DNA from: Basidiobolus meristosporus CBS 931.73
Lineage: Eukaryota; Basidiobolomycota; Basidiobolomycetes; Basidiobolales; Basidiobolaceae
Direction of reading: 5' to 3'
Length of the DNA stretch: 41,161 nt
Assembly (NCBI GenBank): GCA_002104905.1
Contig: MCFE01000737.1
Coordinates: forward strand, 1 to 41,161
Below the pieces are notes generated by a model. The model saw only the letters and a program-made list of their open reading frames with translations, had not been told where the DNA came from and did no database searches. Positions 21,350 through 31,306 of the stretch are shown here, in pieces (the stretch's first letter is position 1; each line of letters begins with the position of its first letter). The position numbers and the translations under genes are program-made.

Positions 21350-21881
21350 CAAATTTTACCTGGGCTGAAACGGAGGTTATTTTTAGACTAATTTATTAAC
21401 CCATCTTCGCCTGATTAAGTAAGCTATATTAATGCAGGAACGGTGTGAATGGTGGCCGGAATATCACATGAGAATCATGATATTTTTGCCTCACACCAAA
21501 CGTAAATAAACCTAAATCACATCGGTCAGAACCAAAATGGAGCCATCTATAATCGATCTTTTTCAGGGGCCTGCCATCGAAAGAAACAGGTGAATGGATT
21601 GTTCCCCACACAATGGAGCTTGCTTTTGCGTGCTCGAGAAACTTGCGACGAGGGGGATTTGTGATGTGGAGTAAATATCGAGGTTGTCCAAATCGGACCG
21701 GAAAGTATGGCAAAGCCAGGGCAGAGTACGTGATCACATGGGCATGCCATAATTCTCAACAACCCTAACCCTGACTGGCGAATCGATTTGGAACATTGCG
21801 AATACAGCGCGCATGCACATACCGGCCAGAACCATGAGCGGATTTGGTTTCAACAATACCAGGTATCACAACATCGTGAGA
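21350..21881. other. Intergenic, no gene recognised
   Basis: Between the tRNA and the GDSL gene. It contains two roughly 70-100 codon open stretches on the minus strand without domain content. Confidence 0.45.
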
Positions 21882-21888
21882 TATAAAC
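21882..21888 (+). promoter_or_regulatory. TATA box of the GDSL esterase gene
   Basis: TATAAAC, 44 bp upstream of the ATG at 21926. Confidence 0.55.
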
Positions 21889-21925
21889 CTGCACTCCATG
21901 CATTCCTCAAATCTATTGCCGTCTC

Positions 21926-22885
21926 ATGTGGGTCCTTAACAAATTAGCCTATGCCCTCTTTAGCATCTCCGTGATAGGGGCGGTGCCGTACGGAGCCAAA
22001 AGCCTCGACTTGCAGACCATCAAGACTCTCGTCATTTTCGGTGACTCCTTTAGCGATACGGGGAACGTCTACACCCTTTCCAACAAAACACATCCCCCCT
22101 CGTATTACTACAATGGCCACTTCTCCAACGGTAAAATGTGGCCTGAGTACGTTCAGGAGGTCACCACCTGGAGGGTCATCAATTACGCCTATGGAGGAGC
22201 GACCGGTAAGGTTTCGATTAAGATGGAACCATTTAAAGAAAGTTAGCTAACAGAAATCCATCCAGTCAACAATAATATCGTTCAGGGTTATACGGGTGCA
22301 AACTATGATATCAAAGTCCCCGGCGTAGCCCAACAGATTGAAGCGCACAAGGAGTATCTAGCTAAGAACCCCAAGGAAGTATCTCCGAATTCCACCCTAT
22401 ACGTCATCGAGGCAGCAGGGAATGACTACTTCTATGGAGGACCCTCCATCACCCCTGATTCAGTGGCCACTAATGTATACCAGACATCAAAAGTATTGTT
22501 GGAAGCACCGTTCTCTGGGGTTAACCTGCTGTACTTCAACGTCGCTTTGGACCACTTACCATACAACATGAACCAGAATGCGACGGTCAGAGACGAGGCC
22601 AGAGCAAACCGGATCCAGCAAAATTTAGCCCTCAAGTCCTTGATTCGCAGCAATATCAAGGTCAACGTGAAATTATTCGATTTGAATGGTTTTTTGGCCA
22701 GAGAGTTGGTCAGCCCCAGTCACGAAAGCGCAAATATCCCATGTGTCCAGCAACCAAGCACCCCTGGTGGGCAGCCTATCATATGTAATGCCCCCGAGAG
22801 AAAAGTATTCTGGGATATATTCCACCCCACCACCATTACCCATCATGCAATGGCCAAGGCTATCCTTACCACGTTATCTCGTTGA
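21926..22885 (+). CDS. Secreted GDSL/SGNH lipase-esterase, one intron
   Basis: A 299-residue hydrolase of the SGNH superfamily (carbohydrate esterase CE16-like or lipase-like), probably secreted through an N-terminal hydrophobic segment (about residues 5-24). Exons are 21926-22205 and 22266-22885; the 60-nt intron has a GTAAGG donor, a GCTAAC branch site and a CCAG acceptor, and joins in phase. Block I is VIFGDSFSDTGN with nucleophile Ser41; the Gly oxyanion residue lies in INYAYGGAT; the Asn block is EAAGNDYFYGG; block V is FWDIFHPT with Asp277 and His280. The catalytic set is therefore complete. Secreted GDSL esterases deacylate polysaccharides or lipids; the substrate cannot be read from sequence. 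Transcribed in the same direction as NOT2 and CotH, with its own TATA box. Confidence 0.9.
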
Positions 22886-22889
22886 TCCC

Positions 22890-24480
22890 AAAGCATTTAT
22901 AAATCGTATCTTGATTCAACTGTCATGGGGGGGTTGGGAACTGTTGCTTAGTCCTTGATGGTTGAGCAATCTGACAAAGGCATCCGTCTTCATACTAAAG
23001 ATATCAAGGGAGTGCTCAAATGATTACACTATGGCAGGATTCGGATATCAACTCCCTTGAGCCATAAATATATGCGCTCATTCGTAACAACCCCATAAAA
23101 ACTTGTGTAATTTTTTCTACTGCATATGACCACTGTAGCATAATTTCGTGATTTTATTATTAACCCGGGTGATCATGGCAACGTTGTTCAATCGCAAATC
23201 CAAAATCAGCAATCGCCATATACACAGATATGCACTCAACCATAGATCTCTATACTCTAGCATACGGAGTCCACAAAATTGCTAAAGCAAAAAAAAGTGG
23301 GGGACTTGAAATGGAATAAAGTAAGGCTCTTGGTATACCACTTTGATTGTGGCCAATAATCTTGCATTAACCATGTATTTAAGAAAACTATGGTTGAGTG
23401 TCATATTTCAAATCCAAAGCAAGATGAAGCAGACTCATGAATGCCATGTAGAGTATATTCATATATGGGCTCACTGATATTAGCAAATCTATGATTTTAT
23501 CCTTGTAATGCAACATTTATGTTGTGAGTTTTTGGAGTTGCTGGAAGTGATGAGGAGAACTGGTTGATTTTATGATTATCATGTCAAGGTGTATTTATGC
23601 TTTCACATTATAATAGTTTTGTAGGTGTTAAAAGTGATTGAGAGAAATAGCCTTGATATTTGAAGGGATTGCGACAAATAATGTATGTAACGTCCTGGAA
23701 AATGTTACAGCATTTGTTGAAGTGTATTTAGAAAACTCCAAGGGGGCATAAATATACTCCAAGAAAAGAATTTAGCAAAAGGACTGCAAAATATCATCAT
23801 AATATCATCTGAATTCTAAGCTTCCCCAAGCTTACAACTCTCAATATCTCAGGTACTGGCTATTTGGCAGACAAGCAGACATATTTTCTAGCAGAAGACT
23901 AGGCTAAATAGCATTGATACCATATCTCGTAATAAGCTAACCACTACTTCCACAAAGAATCACAATTAAAAAAATTGAAAGAAAAACACCAGCTGAATGC
24001 CAGCAAATTATTAGATGAGTTCCAACTGTGGGATTTTTCATAGGGGCAGTATTGGTGCTCAAAGAACCAGTTATAGATGCTAAAAATATGCTAGTTCCCC
24101 AAGTTATTCAAAGAATTTGGGTGTATTGGAAGTGAGTAGCATCTAAATTGCCAATAACTCCCTAGACTTCAAGAGAATGGTCGATGGCTCAGGAACTAAA
24201 TCTCAAGTCGATTAAAAATCCCGCAACACCCAGATGTTCAAACGAGAAATACCATTAGCTCAGGTGACCATTCATTCCAACAATCCGACCACGTCGGCAT
24301 TTTTGGACTCTTGCCATCATGCCATGCTTGCCGCTAGATAGACGCGTAACATGATTCTGATTATACCTAGAATCAGCCGCATCACAAATGTCCTGATGAA
24401 ATCATTATTTTATTTAGCATTCCATTGTTTGTGTTACAAAGGATGTTTCATCTCCAAATCCAAAATTCACTCCAGTAACC
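22890..24480. other. AT-rich repeat-relic region, no gene
   Basis: About 1.6 kb of AT-rich DNA with stops in all frames, including copy 2 of the dispersed repeat shared with 6900-7160. No gene, RNA or promoter could be supported apart from the 3' flank of the M15 gene at the right end. Confidence 0.6.
23800..24030. repeat. Diverged dispersed repeat, copy 2
   Basis: Collinear with 6900-7160 in the same orientation through shared short blocks. No open frame remains. Family unidentified. Confidence 0.5.
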
Positions 24481-24483
24481 GAC

Positions 24484-24972
24484 TCAGTTCTGGCAGTATT
24501 GGACATGCCAATGGTTCCCCTCGTTGAGATAGAAGTTTCCTGCACTGGAGACCCAGTACTTCTGCCCGTTGGAGGTAGTGCTAGGACCTCTCATGTTCTT
24601 CTGGATGTAGTTGGTAAGGCAAGCCTTCATTCTGAGGTCGACGGCTTGTCCCAAGGCATGGAAGGAAGTCTTCCCGTGGGGATAGATCTCGGCGGCCCCG
24701 GTGACTACCACAGGACACCCACTGCCCAACATGCTCTGAAGACCGACCACGGCATTCACGGTGGACACCTCCATCCCGGTCAAGCAAGTTTGGTCGACGT
24801 TTGCGTTGCGGTCTTTGCAACCAAGGTTCACCGAAATCCCACTTCTCGAAAGAACGTTCCTGGGCTCCTGCTCGTTAGTATAGCGAGCAGTGGGCTGATG
24901 GCGAGGGTTACATTCAAAGGCCATGGTTGCGCCGATGAAACCGAGGAGAAGGGTGGAGATAGCGGCTCTCAT
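24484..24972 (-). CDS. Secreted M15-type zinc peptidase, copy a
   Basis: A 162-residue protein with a signal peptide (about residues 1-18, ending at ATMA). It fits the peptidase M15 family (D-Ala-D-Ala carboxypeptidase/L,D-endopeptidase fold) by the signature SFHALGQAVDL, which gives zinc ligands His105 and Asp112 with the SxHxxGxAxD pattern, and by GNHWHVQYC near the C terminus, which supplies His154/His156. At least six cysteines (21, 52, 63, 86, 117, 160) suggest disulfides in a secreted enzyme. M15 enzymes cleave peptidoglycan cross-peptides in bacteria; in a fungus the role could be attack on bacterial walls, but that is inference. TATAAATA lies 46 bp upstream. The encoded protein equals copy b except for one residue (Arg2 for Lys2). 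Confidence 0.87.
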   Translation of the reverse strand: MRAAISTLLLGFIGATMAFECNPRHQPTARYTNEQEPRNVLSRSGISVNLGCKDRNANVDQTCLTGMEVSTVNAVVGLQSMLGSGCPVVVTGAAEIYPHGKTSFHALGQAVDLRMKACLTNYIQKNMRGPSTTSNGQKYWVSSAGNFYLNEGNHWHVQYCQN

Positions 24973-25017
24973 TGCGAAGTTGAGTTGGTGGTGCTCGGCA
25001 ACGATGAGAATCGTACA

Positions 25018-25025
25018 TATTTATA
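25018..25025 (-). promoter_or_regulatory. TATA box of M15 copy a
   Basis: TATAAATA on the minus strand, 46 bp upstream of the ATG. The same element, in the same place, precedes copy b. Confidence 0.6.
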
Positions 25026-25828
25026 GCCAAGCACTAGGTTTCATTAGGCTTTCAGAACTTCCCACCACTGAAATGGTACTGCATGACGCAGCTAGATGCT
25101 TGTAATATTATGAGAGTCTTCTCGCTATTGGGTATTTGCAAAAGTCAATGGTCTGGGATTCTGTGTAGCTTAAGCTGGTTAGTAATAAACACTGTGAACT
25201 TTGGTGCGATCATCTCCGGGCACATAGATGCGGTTGACGAACCTAATGATTGCGGCTTCCTAGGTACACGTGCGTTACTTTTGTTTCTGTCCATCTGATT
25301 CGAAGCATGGAAAGTTAAATGGGTAGAGTGCTAAGGCTCAACTGGTTAGAATCAACACAATCAGCGAACCAAACGTTTTGTGGAACCATTCGGATAAAGT
25401 CCACTATATCGCTTCGTGTATGATTCTCATCATCAATGGAACAATCTTCAGGATTTTGAGATATTATCGGCTTCCCTGTTGTGGGTAATGATCATCGTAC
25501 TACCACCCCAAGTGCGAAGTTCTGGTGCAGTAGAGCTAGAAACGAAATACTGAAATTGTTTTTACGCTCTCTTCCTAAATTAACCACTCACAGTCGGAGG
25601 AAATATCTATTGAGTTCTGCCTCTATTATAGCTAGAATGACGATAGTTTATCGGTCGCAGAGGGCCAAATTTCCCACCCAACTTCTTGTAAAACCGGGCT
25701 TCTCACAATATCTATTAGATGGAAGTTTGCTTTGACTTTGTTCCATAAACGCTATCCTACGTATGTTCTCAAATATAGAAAAAGGAAATATACTAGGGTG
25801 ATACACAATAGGTGCATCAAGATGGAAT
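25026..25828. other. Duplicated upstream flank of M15 copy a
   Basis: No gene. Much of this DNA has diverged counterparts upstream of M15 copy b (to about 27050) and of the M15 pseudogene (to about 29690). Shared landmarks are a TTCTGTGTAGCTT-AGCTGGTTA block, a TAGGTACAC/CAGGTACAC block and a CGCTTCGTGTAT/CGCTTCGCGTAT block. It is part of a segmental duplication, not just a copied gene. Confidence 0.6.
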
Positions 25829-25910
25829 CTTAACTTTATTTAGCATTCCATTGTTTGTGTTGCAAGGGTTGTCTCATTTCCCAAATCCAAAATTCATTCC
25901 TGTAGCCGAC

Positions 25911-26399
25911 TCAGTTCTGGCAGTATTGGACATGCCAATGGTTCCCCTCGTTGAGATAGAAGTTTCCCGCGCTAGAGACCCAGTACTTCTGCCCGTTGGA
26001 GGTAGTGCTAGGACCTCTCATATTCTTCTGAATGTAGTTGGTAAGGCAAGCCTTCATTCTGAGGTCGACGGCTTGTCCCAAGGCATGGAAGGAAGTCTTC
26101 CCGTGGGGATAGATCTCGGCGGCCCCGGTGACTACCACAGGACACCCACTGCCCAACATGCTCTGAAGACCGACCACGGCATTCACGGTGGACACCTCCA
26201 TCCCGGTCAAGCAAGTTTGGTCGACGTTTGCGTTGCGGTCTTTGCAACCAAGGTTCACCGAAATCCCACTTCTCGAAAGAACGTTCCTGGGCTCCTGCTC
26301 GTTAGTGTAGCGAGCAGTGGGCTGATGGCGAGGGTTACATTCAAAGGCCATGGTTGCGCCGATGAAACCGAGAAGAAGGGTGGAAATAGCAGCTTTCAT
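25911..26399 (-). CDS. Secreted M15-type zinc peptidase, copy b
   Basis: Encodes the same 162-residue preprotein as copy a apart from Lys at position 2, so the mature enzymes should be identical: signal peptide, His105/Asp112 in SFHALGQAVDL, and the terminal GNHWHVQYC. At DNA level the two genes differ only at a few positions, several of them silent, and the TATAAATA box and leader are kept as well. The gene lies head to tail with copy a, about 940 bp away. It is followed upstream by the beheaded LPMO on the same strand, the same order as the M15 pseudogene and the intact LPMO. The likely benefit is dosage of a secreted hydrolase; the substrate is unknown. Confidence 0.87.
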   Translation of the reverse strand: MKAAISTLLLGFIGATMAFECNPRHQPTARYTNEQEPRNVLSRSGISVNLGCKDRNANVDQTCLTGMEVSTVNAVVGLQSMLGSGCPVVVTGAAEIYPHGKTSFHALGQAVDLRMKACLTNYIQKNMRGPSTTSNGQKYWVSSAGNFYLNEGNHWHVQYCQN

Positions 26400-26444
26400 T
26401 GCGAAGTTGAGTTGGTGGTGCTCAGCAATGATGAGAATCGCGCA

Positions 26445-26452
26445 TATTTATA
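26445..26452 (-). promoter_or_regulatory. TATA box of M15 copy b
   Basis: TATAAATA on the minus strand, 46 bp upstream of the ATG of copy b. Confidence 0.6.
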
Positions 26453-27273
26453 GCCAAGTGTGCAACATATATCAGGGCACTCTCGAAACTTCTCGATGTA
26501 GTAACGAGCACAGCATGGCTCAACAATATGCCTGTAGTATTATGAGGCATTTCCCGCTATGGGGTGGGTGATAAAAATGATTGAGTCAGTTATTAATAAA
26601 CATCAGAAATCCTGCTACGATTCACTCCAGGTACAGGAAAGTGATAAATGAATGGGCTAAATGACTGCGCACATATACCGGGCGCTCTCAAGCACATCTG
26701 TGGGACCTGGGCTTCTACCTATATAATTCGAAGCAGGTATTTATGGAAGCGTAACTGTTGGAGTGCCGGAACCGAACTAATCATGCCCGGTGTAATGGAT
26801 AGGACTAGGAGTAAAATGCTTGCCTATTATTGGAGTCAGTGAACTTCACTTTGTCGTAAACATTAATTCACTCCCATCGTGACTCATCATATCAATCGAA
26901 TAAGAAAATTATGTGAAACAATTCGGATAAACTCTAGTGTATCACTTCGTGTACATTTCTCTTAAATGATTGAGCCATATCCCAGAGTTAGCAATGCTAC
27001 TAGCATTCCCAGTTTGGGAAATGATCAACGAATTACCACTACACGTGGGTAATTCTGGAAGATCTTGATCCAAATTGGGATGACCATCTGAATGTACCCG
27101 GACTCGAATTTTTGTGCAGCATCAATTAGCAAACTACCTGCACCTTGAAGCAGAAATTTGGTGACTGCGTAAAACACAAACTATCGCATCGTAGTCACAC
27201 GTACCAAGCTAAAATATCTAGTTTTCAATTTATTAACATGCAAGTTATATGCTCAAAGATATTGCTTTTCGGT
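26453..27273. other. Duplicated upstream flank of M15 copy b
   Basis: No gene. Diverged repeat of the flank upstream of copy a. The right end is the 3' flank of the LPMO relic. Confidence 0.55.
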
Positions 27274-27907
27274 TCAACAAGCACCTAAGTCAGCCCATGC
27301 GTCAGTGCTACCAGGGGCCTGGCCTTGTGTCCACCACCTGGCCTGCCACAAGTGGTCACCATAAATAACCTTGGCAGATTCGGAGTAGGCAGTGTCTGGG
27401 CTCCAGGCCAGCACCCCGTCACAGATACCAGGGTTAGGAGTAGAAGTGGGGCTGAGGCTCGATGTAGGGGAAGTCACCTCTGGGCGAATGGTGATGGTTG
27501 GTCGAGCATCAAGCAAGTCCGTGCCATCGTACTGGCCTTGGTATGGGAACTCAGGGATTGTAGGGTATCCTGGCAGGTTTGCGACCAAGAGTTTCGGGCC
27601 ACTTATGTAGCCCTCGTCTGAGCCCTTGATCTCGATATCGGCACAGTTCATGTAGTATTCACGGTTGCCCACCTTGTTGATCCAAGCCCAAGCGAAGACG
27701 ACATTCTTGCTGGTGCCAGCCGACTTGGGAATAGGCACCGAATAGTCCAGACTGCCGATCAGACAATCTTCGTAGACAGTCTTCAGAACGGCAAAAGTCT
27801 TCCCTTCGTCGTAGGACACGGCAAATTGACAATGACCTCCGCTGTGAGTCGCGACTCCGCCAAGCTTGACCTGGATCTCCTTGCCAGCCTCGACAGTCTG
27901 GCAAGTT
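27274..27907 (-). pseudogene. 5'-truncated AA11-like LPMO with CBM5/12
   Basis: Nearly the same sequence as the intact LPMO at 30428-31252 from about its residue 70 to the C terminus, including FAWAWINKVGNREYYMNC, the Ser/Thr/Pro linker and the CBM5/12 module (WWTQGQAPGSTDAWADLGAC). To the right of about 27905 the match jumps: the next bases align with about 31485 onwards, which in the intact locus lies upstream of the promoter. A deletion of about 430 bp has therefore removed the TATA box, the ATG, the signal peptide and the catalytic N-terminal histidine. No ATG with a signal peptide remains, so it should give no active enzyme. The remaining frame is open, which points to a recent loss. Confidence 0.85.
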
Positions 27908-28832
27908 ACCTCACTTCAGAAAAGGGGGTGATCTATCCTTTGTAGTTAGAGTCAGATGAATAGCCTGGAGTGAGGGTAGATCCGTCACTATACCCAGAAA
28001 GTGTAAATACTCTTTCGAGAGTGCACTAAGCCGGAGAAGGCCATCTCCAAATGGAGAATGCCTTGATTAAATGTATAGGATAATCGACCGAAAATAGTTG
28101 GAGCGATCGGCACTTCGGACCGCAAAAATTCTTTTACTTCTTCTCTTCCACGCTGCACGTTTCCGTTTGAATCCGTATCTTAGGATTGTTTCAGGATGTA
28201 GATACCATTGTGTAAGCATGAACTAAGCTGCTATTGATTATTCAGGAACAGAAGCTAAGATTTTATATAGAACTTCAGCACAATTCTTGTGAGTCTTCAC
28301 ATGAATGAATAGTAAGGTACCGGTGATGCTATGAATTGGAGATAATGTATTCCGGCATTGGAGAGGCGGCTAGGAATTTCCAAAGCACAGGTATACACAT
28401 AACGCTTCGAGGAAAAAATACGTAGAAGCATATTGCCTACATAGCGTTTCTTCGTTTATTTTGGTAGGAAACAATAAATGTCAATACCGCGCTTTTTGGT
28501 CGCAAGTGAATTTCATCGAACTGGAGCCGCATTGTCGGCTTTAGATTGAGCCAACTAACAAATGGCACTCGCCAAAATTTTTTAGGATGCTTTTACAACT
28601 CAGATTCAGGACCTGGATTGATTGGAAGCAAAACCAATATATACAAATCACGGATCCGATCTAAAATAGATCTGGCTTATATTTTTTTAATGTTTCCAGA
28701 ATGTGCCACCGTGATACAAAATGGATTCATCGGAAGCATCAAGATGGAATCTTAACTTTATTTAGCATTCCATTGTTTGTGTTGCAAGGGTTGTCCCATT
28801 TCCCAAATCCAAAATTCATTCCTGTAGCCGAC
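27908..28832. other. Duplicated upstream flank of the LPMO relic, no gene
   Basis: The left part (to about 28150) aligns with about 31485-31740 upstream of the intact LPMO, for example at GATCGGCACTTCGGAC. The right end (28741 onwards) aligns with the 3' flank of M15 copy b (25822 onwards). No gene seen. Confidence 0.6.
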
Positions 28833-29255
28833 TCAGTTCTGGCAGTATTGGGCATGCCAATGGTTCCCCTCGTTGAGATAGAAGTTTCCCGCGCTAGAGA
28901 CCCAGTACTTCTGCCCGCTGAAGTTCTGCTAGGGCTTCTCATATTTTTCTCAATATAGTTAGTAAGGCAAGCTTTCATTCTGAGGTCGACTGCCTGTGCC
29001 AAGGCATGGAAAGAAGTCTTGCCATGGGGGTAGATTTCGGCGGCTCCGGTGACTACCATGGGAAACCCAATGCCTAGCATGTTTTGAAGGCAAACTAAAA
29101 CATTCTGGTGGACACTTCCATCCCGGCCAAGCAAGTTTGGTCGACATTTGCGTTGCGGTCTTTGCAACCAAGGCTCACGGAAATACCGCTTCTCGAACGT
29201 TCCTGAACTCTTGCTCGTTAGTGTACCGAGCGGTGGGCTGATGGCGGGGGCTCCA
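28833..29255 (-). pseudogene. M15-type peptidase pseudogene, copy c
   Basis: Aligns with M15 copies a and b but is broken several times. The signal-peptide exon end is replaced by unrelated sequence upstream of a PRHQPTARYTNEQE-like start. A 4-nt loss after the NV codons shifts the frame; another small indel in the VSTVN region leads to a TAG. A further shift near the C terminus changes the frame before the HWH motif, whose local sequence is also altered. The active-site block with His and Asp can still be read in one frame. The 3' flank remains very close to that of copy b. It sits between the beheaded and the intact LPMO. Confidence 0.85.
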
Positions 29256-30427
29256 CTTAGGATGACTCAACTGCGTACTTGTAGCGTTCCCCCTCTAAGA
29301 GATGGTTGCATAAAATGATTCTGTGTAGCTTGAGCTGGTTATTCATAAATGCCATAAATTCTGAGGTAATCCACTCCGAGGACAGCGAAGCGGTAACTTG
29401 ATGAGCCCAATGACTGCGAGCTTCCCAGGTACACATGCGTAACTTGTATTTTCATCTACCTGATCTGCAGTGCGGGAAGTTTATCGGGTCGAGTGCTGAA
29501 TCTAGGGCAGGCACACTTAACTTTGTCTTGAATTGTCCGTCTACTTCGTGAATAACCCCGTATGCTGATCGAAAGTAAGATAGCCATTTAGATGGGTCGC
29601 TTCGCGTATATTTCTCATCATCGATTGAACAATATTTCGGAGTTCGGGATTCCCCGTTTGAAGAATGATCATCGTATAATAACTCTGTGTCGAATTTTGG
29701 AATACCAAGATACACAATAAGGCTATAGGAAAGAAGCAATGTCCCAACGCTCCTCTTCCTACATCATAAACATCTAGTTAAGTATAACCCTTATTGGGGT
29801 CAACCCTAACTACGACAAGATTGCTAAGTCGCTTTTTATATTTGATTGGTTGAATGAAAATTTGTGCCCCAGAAGTAAGTTCAACCCTCACTTTACTCCT
29901 TGAATGAAATCAAATAATTCCACAACACTCTCCTAGTCTGCTGTTGGGAGATATACCTGAGCGCACTATGAGGGGCGATATACCCAAAGTAAGGGGAAGC
30001 GGTTAACAAATCTATTTATACATTTATGGGCTTAGAATCGCTGAATCTTAAGAAAACCAGTACTTGCTACGAAGTAGCTGGAAAACACCTGACCTCTACA
30101 TACGAACAGTGCATTTGTGAATATGTATTAGCGCTAAGCATCATCGCTTTTAGGATATTTCATTTTCTATGTTGCCACAAAAAATTGTTCTGTGAGTACA
30201 CCAGGCTCTTGATATTGATAGCAAGTTAAATCAGCTTCTTTCCAGTCCAAACTCATCGTTATTAACCAGAAACTTCATAAATATAAAAATATTAAGTCAT
30301 GTGCATTCTACCACCGCCTGAAATACATCAAAAATGATATTTGTGTCAATATCTAGGTGTTCATTTGTTTGCTAGTTTTTAATTCATTCACAAGTAAACT
30401 ATATGCTTGAAAATGTTGATTTCCGGC
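29256..30427. other. Duplicated flank and unannotated DNA, no gene
   Basis: To about 29690 this is a diverged copy of the DNA upstream of M15 copies a and b. From about 29750 to 30370 it is AT-rich with no recognisable content. Short open stretches (for example 30026-30229) lack any domain signature. Confidence 0.5.
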
Positions 30428-31252
30428 TCAACAAGCACCTAAGTCAGCCCATGCGTCAGTGCTACCAGGGGCCTGGCCTTGCGTCCACCACTTGGCCTGC
30501 CACAAGTGGTCACCATAAATAACCTTGGCAGATTCGGAGTAGGCAGTGTCTGGGCTCCAGGCCAGCACCCCGTCACAGATACCAGGGTTAGGAGTAGAAG
30601 TGGGGCTGACGCTCGATGTAGGGGAGGTCACCTCTGGGCGAATGGTGATGGTTGGTCGAGCATCAAGCAAGTCCATGCCATCGTACTGGCCTTGGTATGG
30701 GAACTCAGGGATTGTAGGGTATCCTGGCAGGTTTGCGACCAAGAGTTTCGGGCCACTTATGTAGCCCTCGTCTGAGCCCTTGATCTCGATATCGGCACAG
30801 TTCATGTAGTATTCACGGTTGCCCACCTTGTTGATCCAAGCCCAAGCGAAGACGACATTCTTGCTGGTGCCAGCGGACTTGGGGATAGGCACCGAATAGT
30901 CCAGGCTGCCGATCAGACAATCATCGTAGACAGTCTTCAGAACGGCAAAAGTCCTCCCTTCGTCGTAGGACACGGCAAACTGGCAGTGGCCACCGCTGTG
31001 GGTCGCGACTCCGCCAAGCTTGACCTGGATCTCCTTGCCAGCCTCGATAGTCTGGACAACCTTTCCTTGCTCGTAGCCCTTGCATGGATAGATGCCCAGA
31101 GGATCGACCATGTTGTAGTCAGGAATGCCGGTGAACGTGGGGTTGTATTTTGAGTGACGCGGAGGCGGCTGGATCATTTCCATATGGGCTGTGACCACTG
31201 CAGCAAGACTGGCCAAGGCAGCGCCGGATTGGAGAAATTTGGAGAAAATCAT
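30428..31252 (-). CDS. Secreted AA11-like chitin LPMO with C-terminal CBM5/12
   Basis: A 274-residue copper enzyme expected to cleave crystalline chitin oxidatively outside the cell. The signal peptide (1-22, ending VVTA) leaves His23 as the new N terminus (HMEMIQPPPRH). With His85 or His89 in THSGGHCQFAVS it would form the histidine brace, and Tyr149 in FAWAWINKVGNREYYMNC is the likely axial residue. This latter block is typical of the AA11 family. A Ser/Thr/Pro linker (about 208-230) leads to a CBM5/12 chitin-binding module with the aromatic WQAKWWTQGQAPG pattern. I chose the ATG at 31252, because the longer frame to 31378 would bury the signal peptide and run through the TATAAATA box at 31299-31306. 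It is the only intact LPMO here; a truncated copy lies at 27274. Confidence 0.88.
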   Translation of the reverse strand: MIFSKFLQSGAALASLAAVVTAHMEMIQPPPRHSKYNPTFTGIPDYNMVDPLGIYPCKGYEQGKVVQTIEAGKEIQVKLGGVATHSGGHCQFAVSYDEGRTFAVLKTVYDDCLIGSLDYSVPIPKSAGTSKNVVFAWAWINKVGNREYYMNCADIEIKGSDEGYISGPKLLVANLPGYPTIPEFPYQGQYDGMDLLDARPTITIRPEVTSPTSSVSPTSTPNPGICDGVLAWSPDTAYSESAKVIYGDHLWQAKWWTQGQAPGSTDAWADLGAC

Positions 31253-31298
31253 ACTGGAGGTCAACTCGTTGATGGGGTACACAAGAGAGTAGCCCAAG

Positions 31299-31306
31299 TA
31301 TTTATA
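31299..31306 (-). promoter_or_regulatory. TATA box of the LPMO gene
   Basis: TATAAATA on the minus strand 47 bp upstream of the chosen ATG, the same spacing as in the M15 genes. It supports the start at 31252. Confidence 0.6.

Noticed and set aside
24499-26453. Plus-strand open frames of 175 and 213 codons over the M15 genes
   Set aside because: Antisense shadows; the minus-strand frames carry the signal peptide and zinc motifs.
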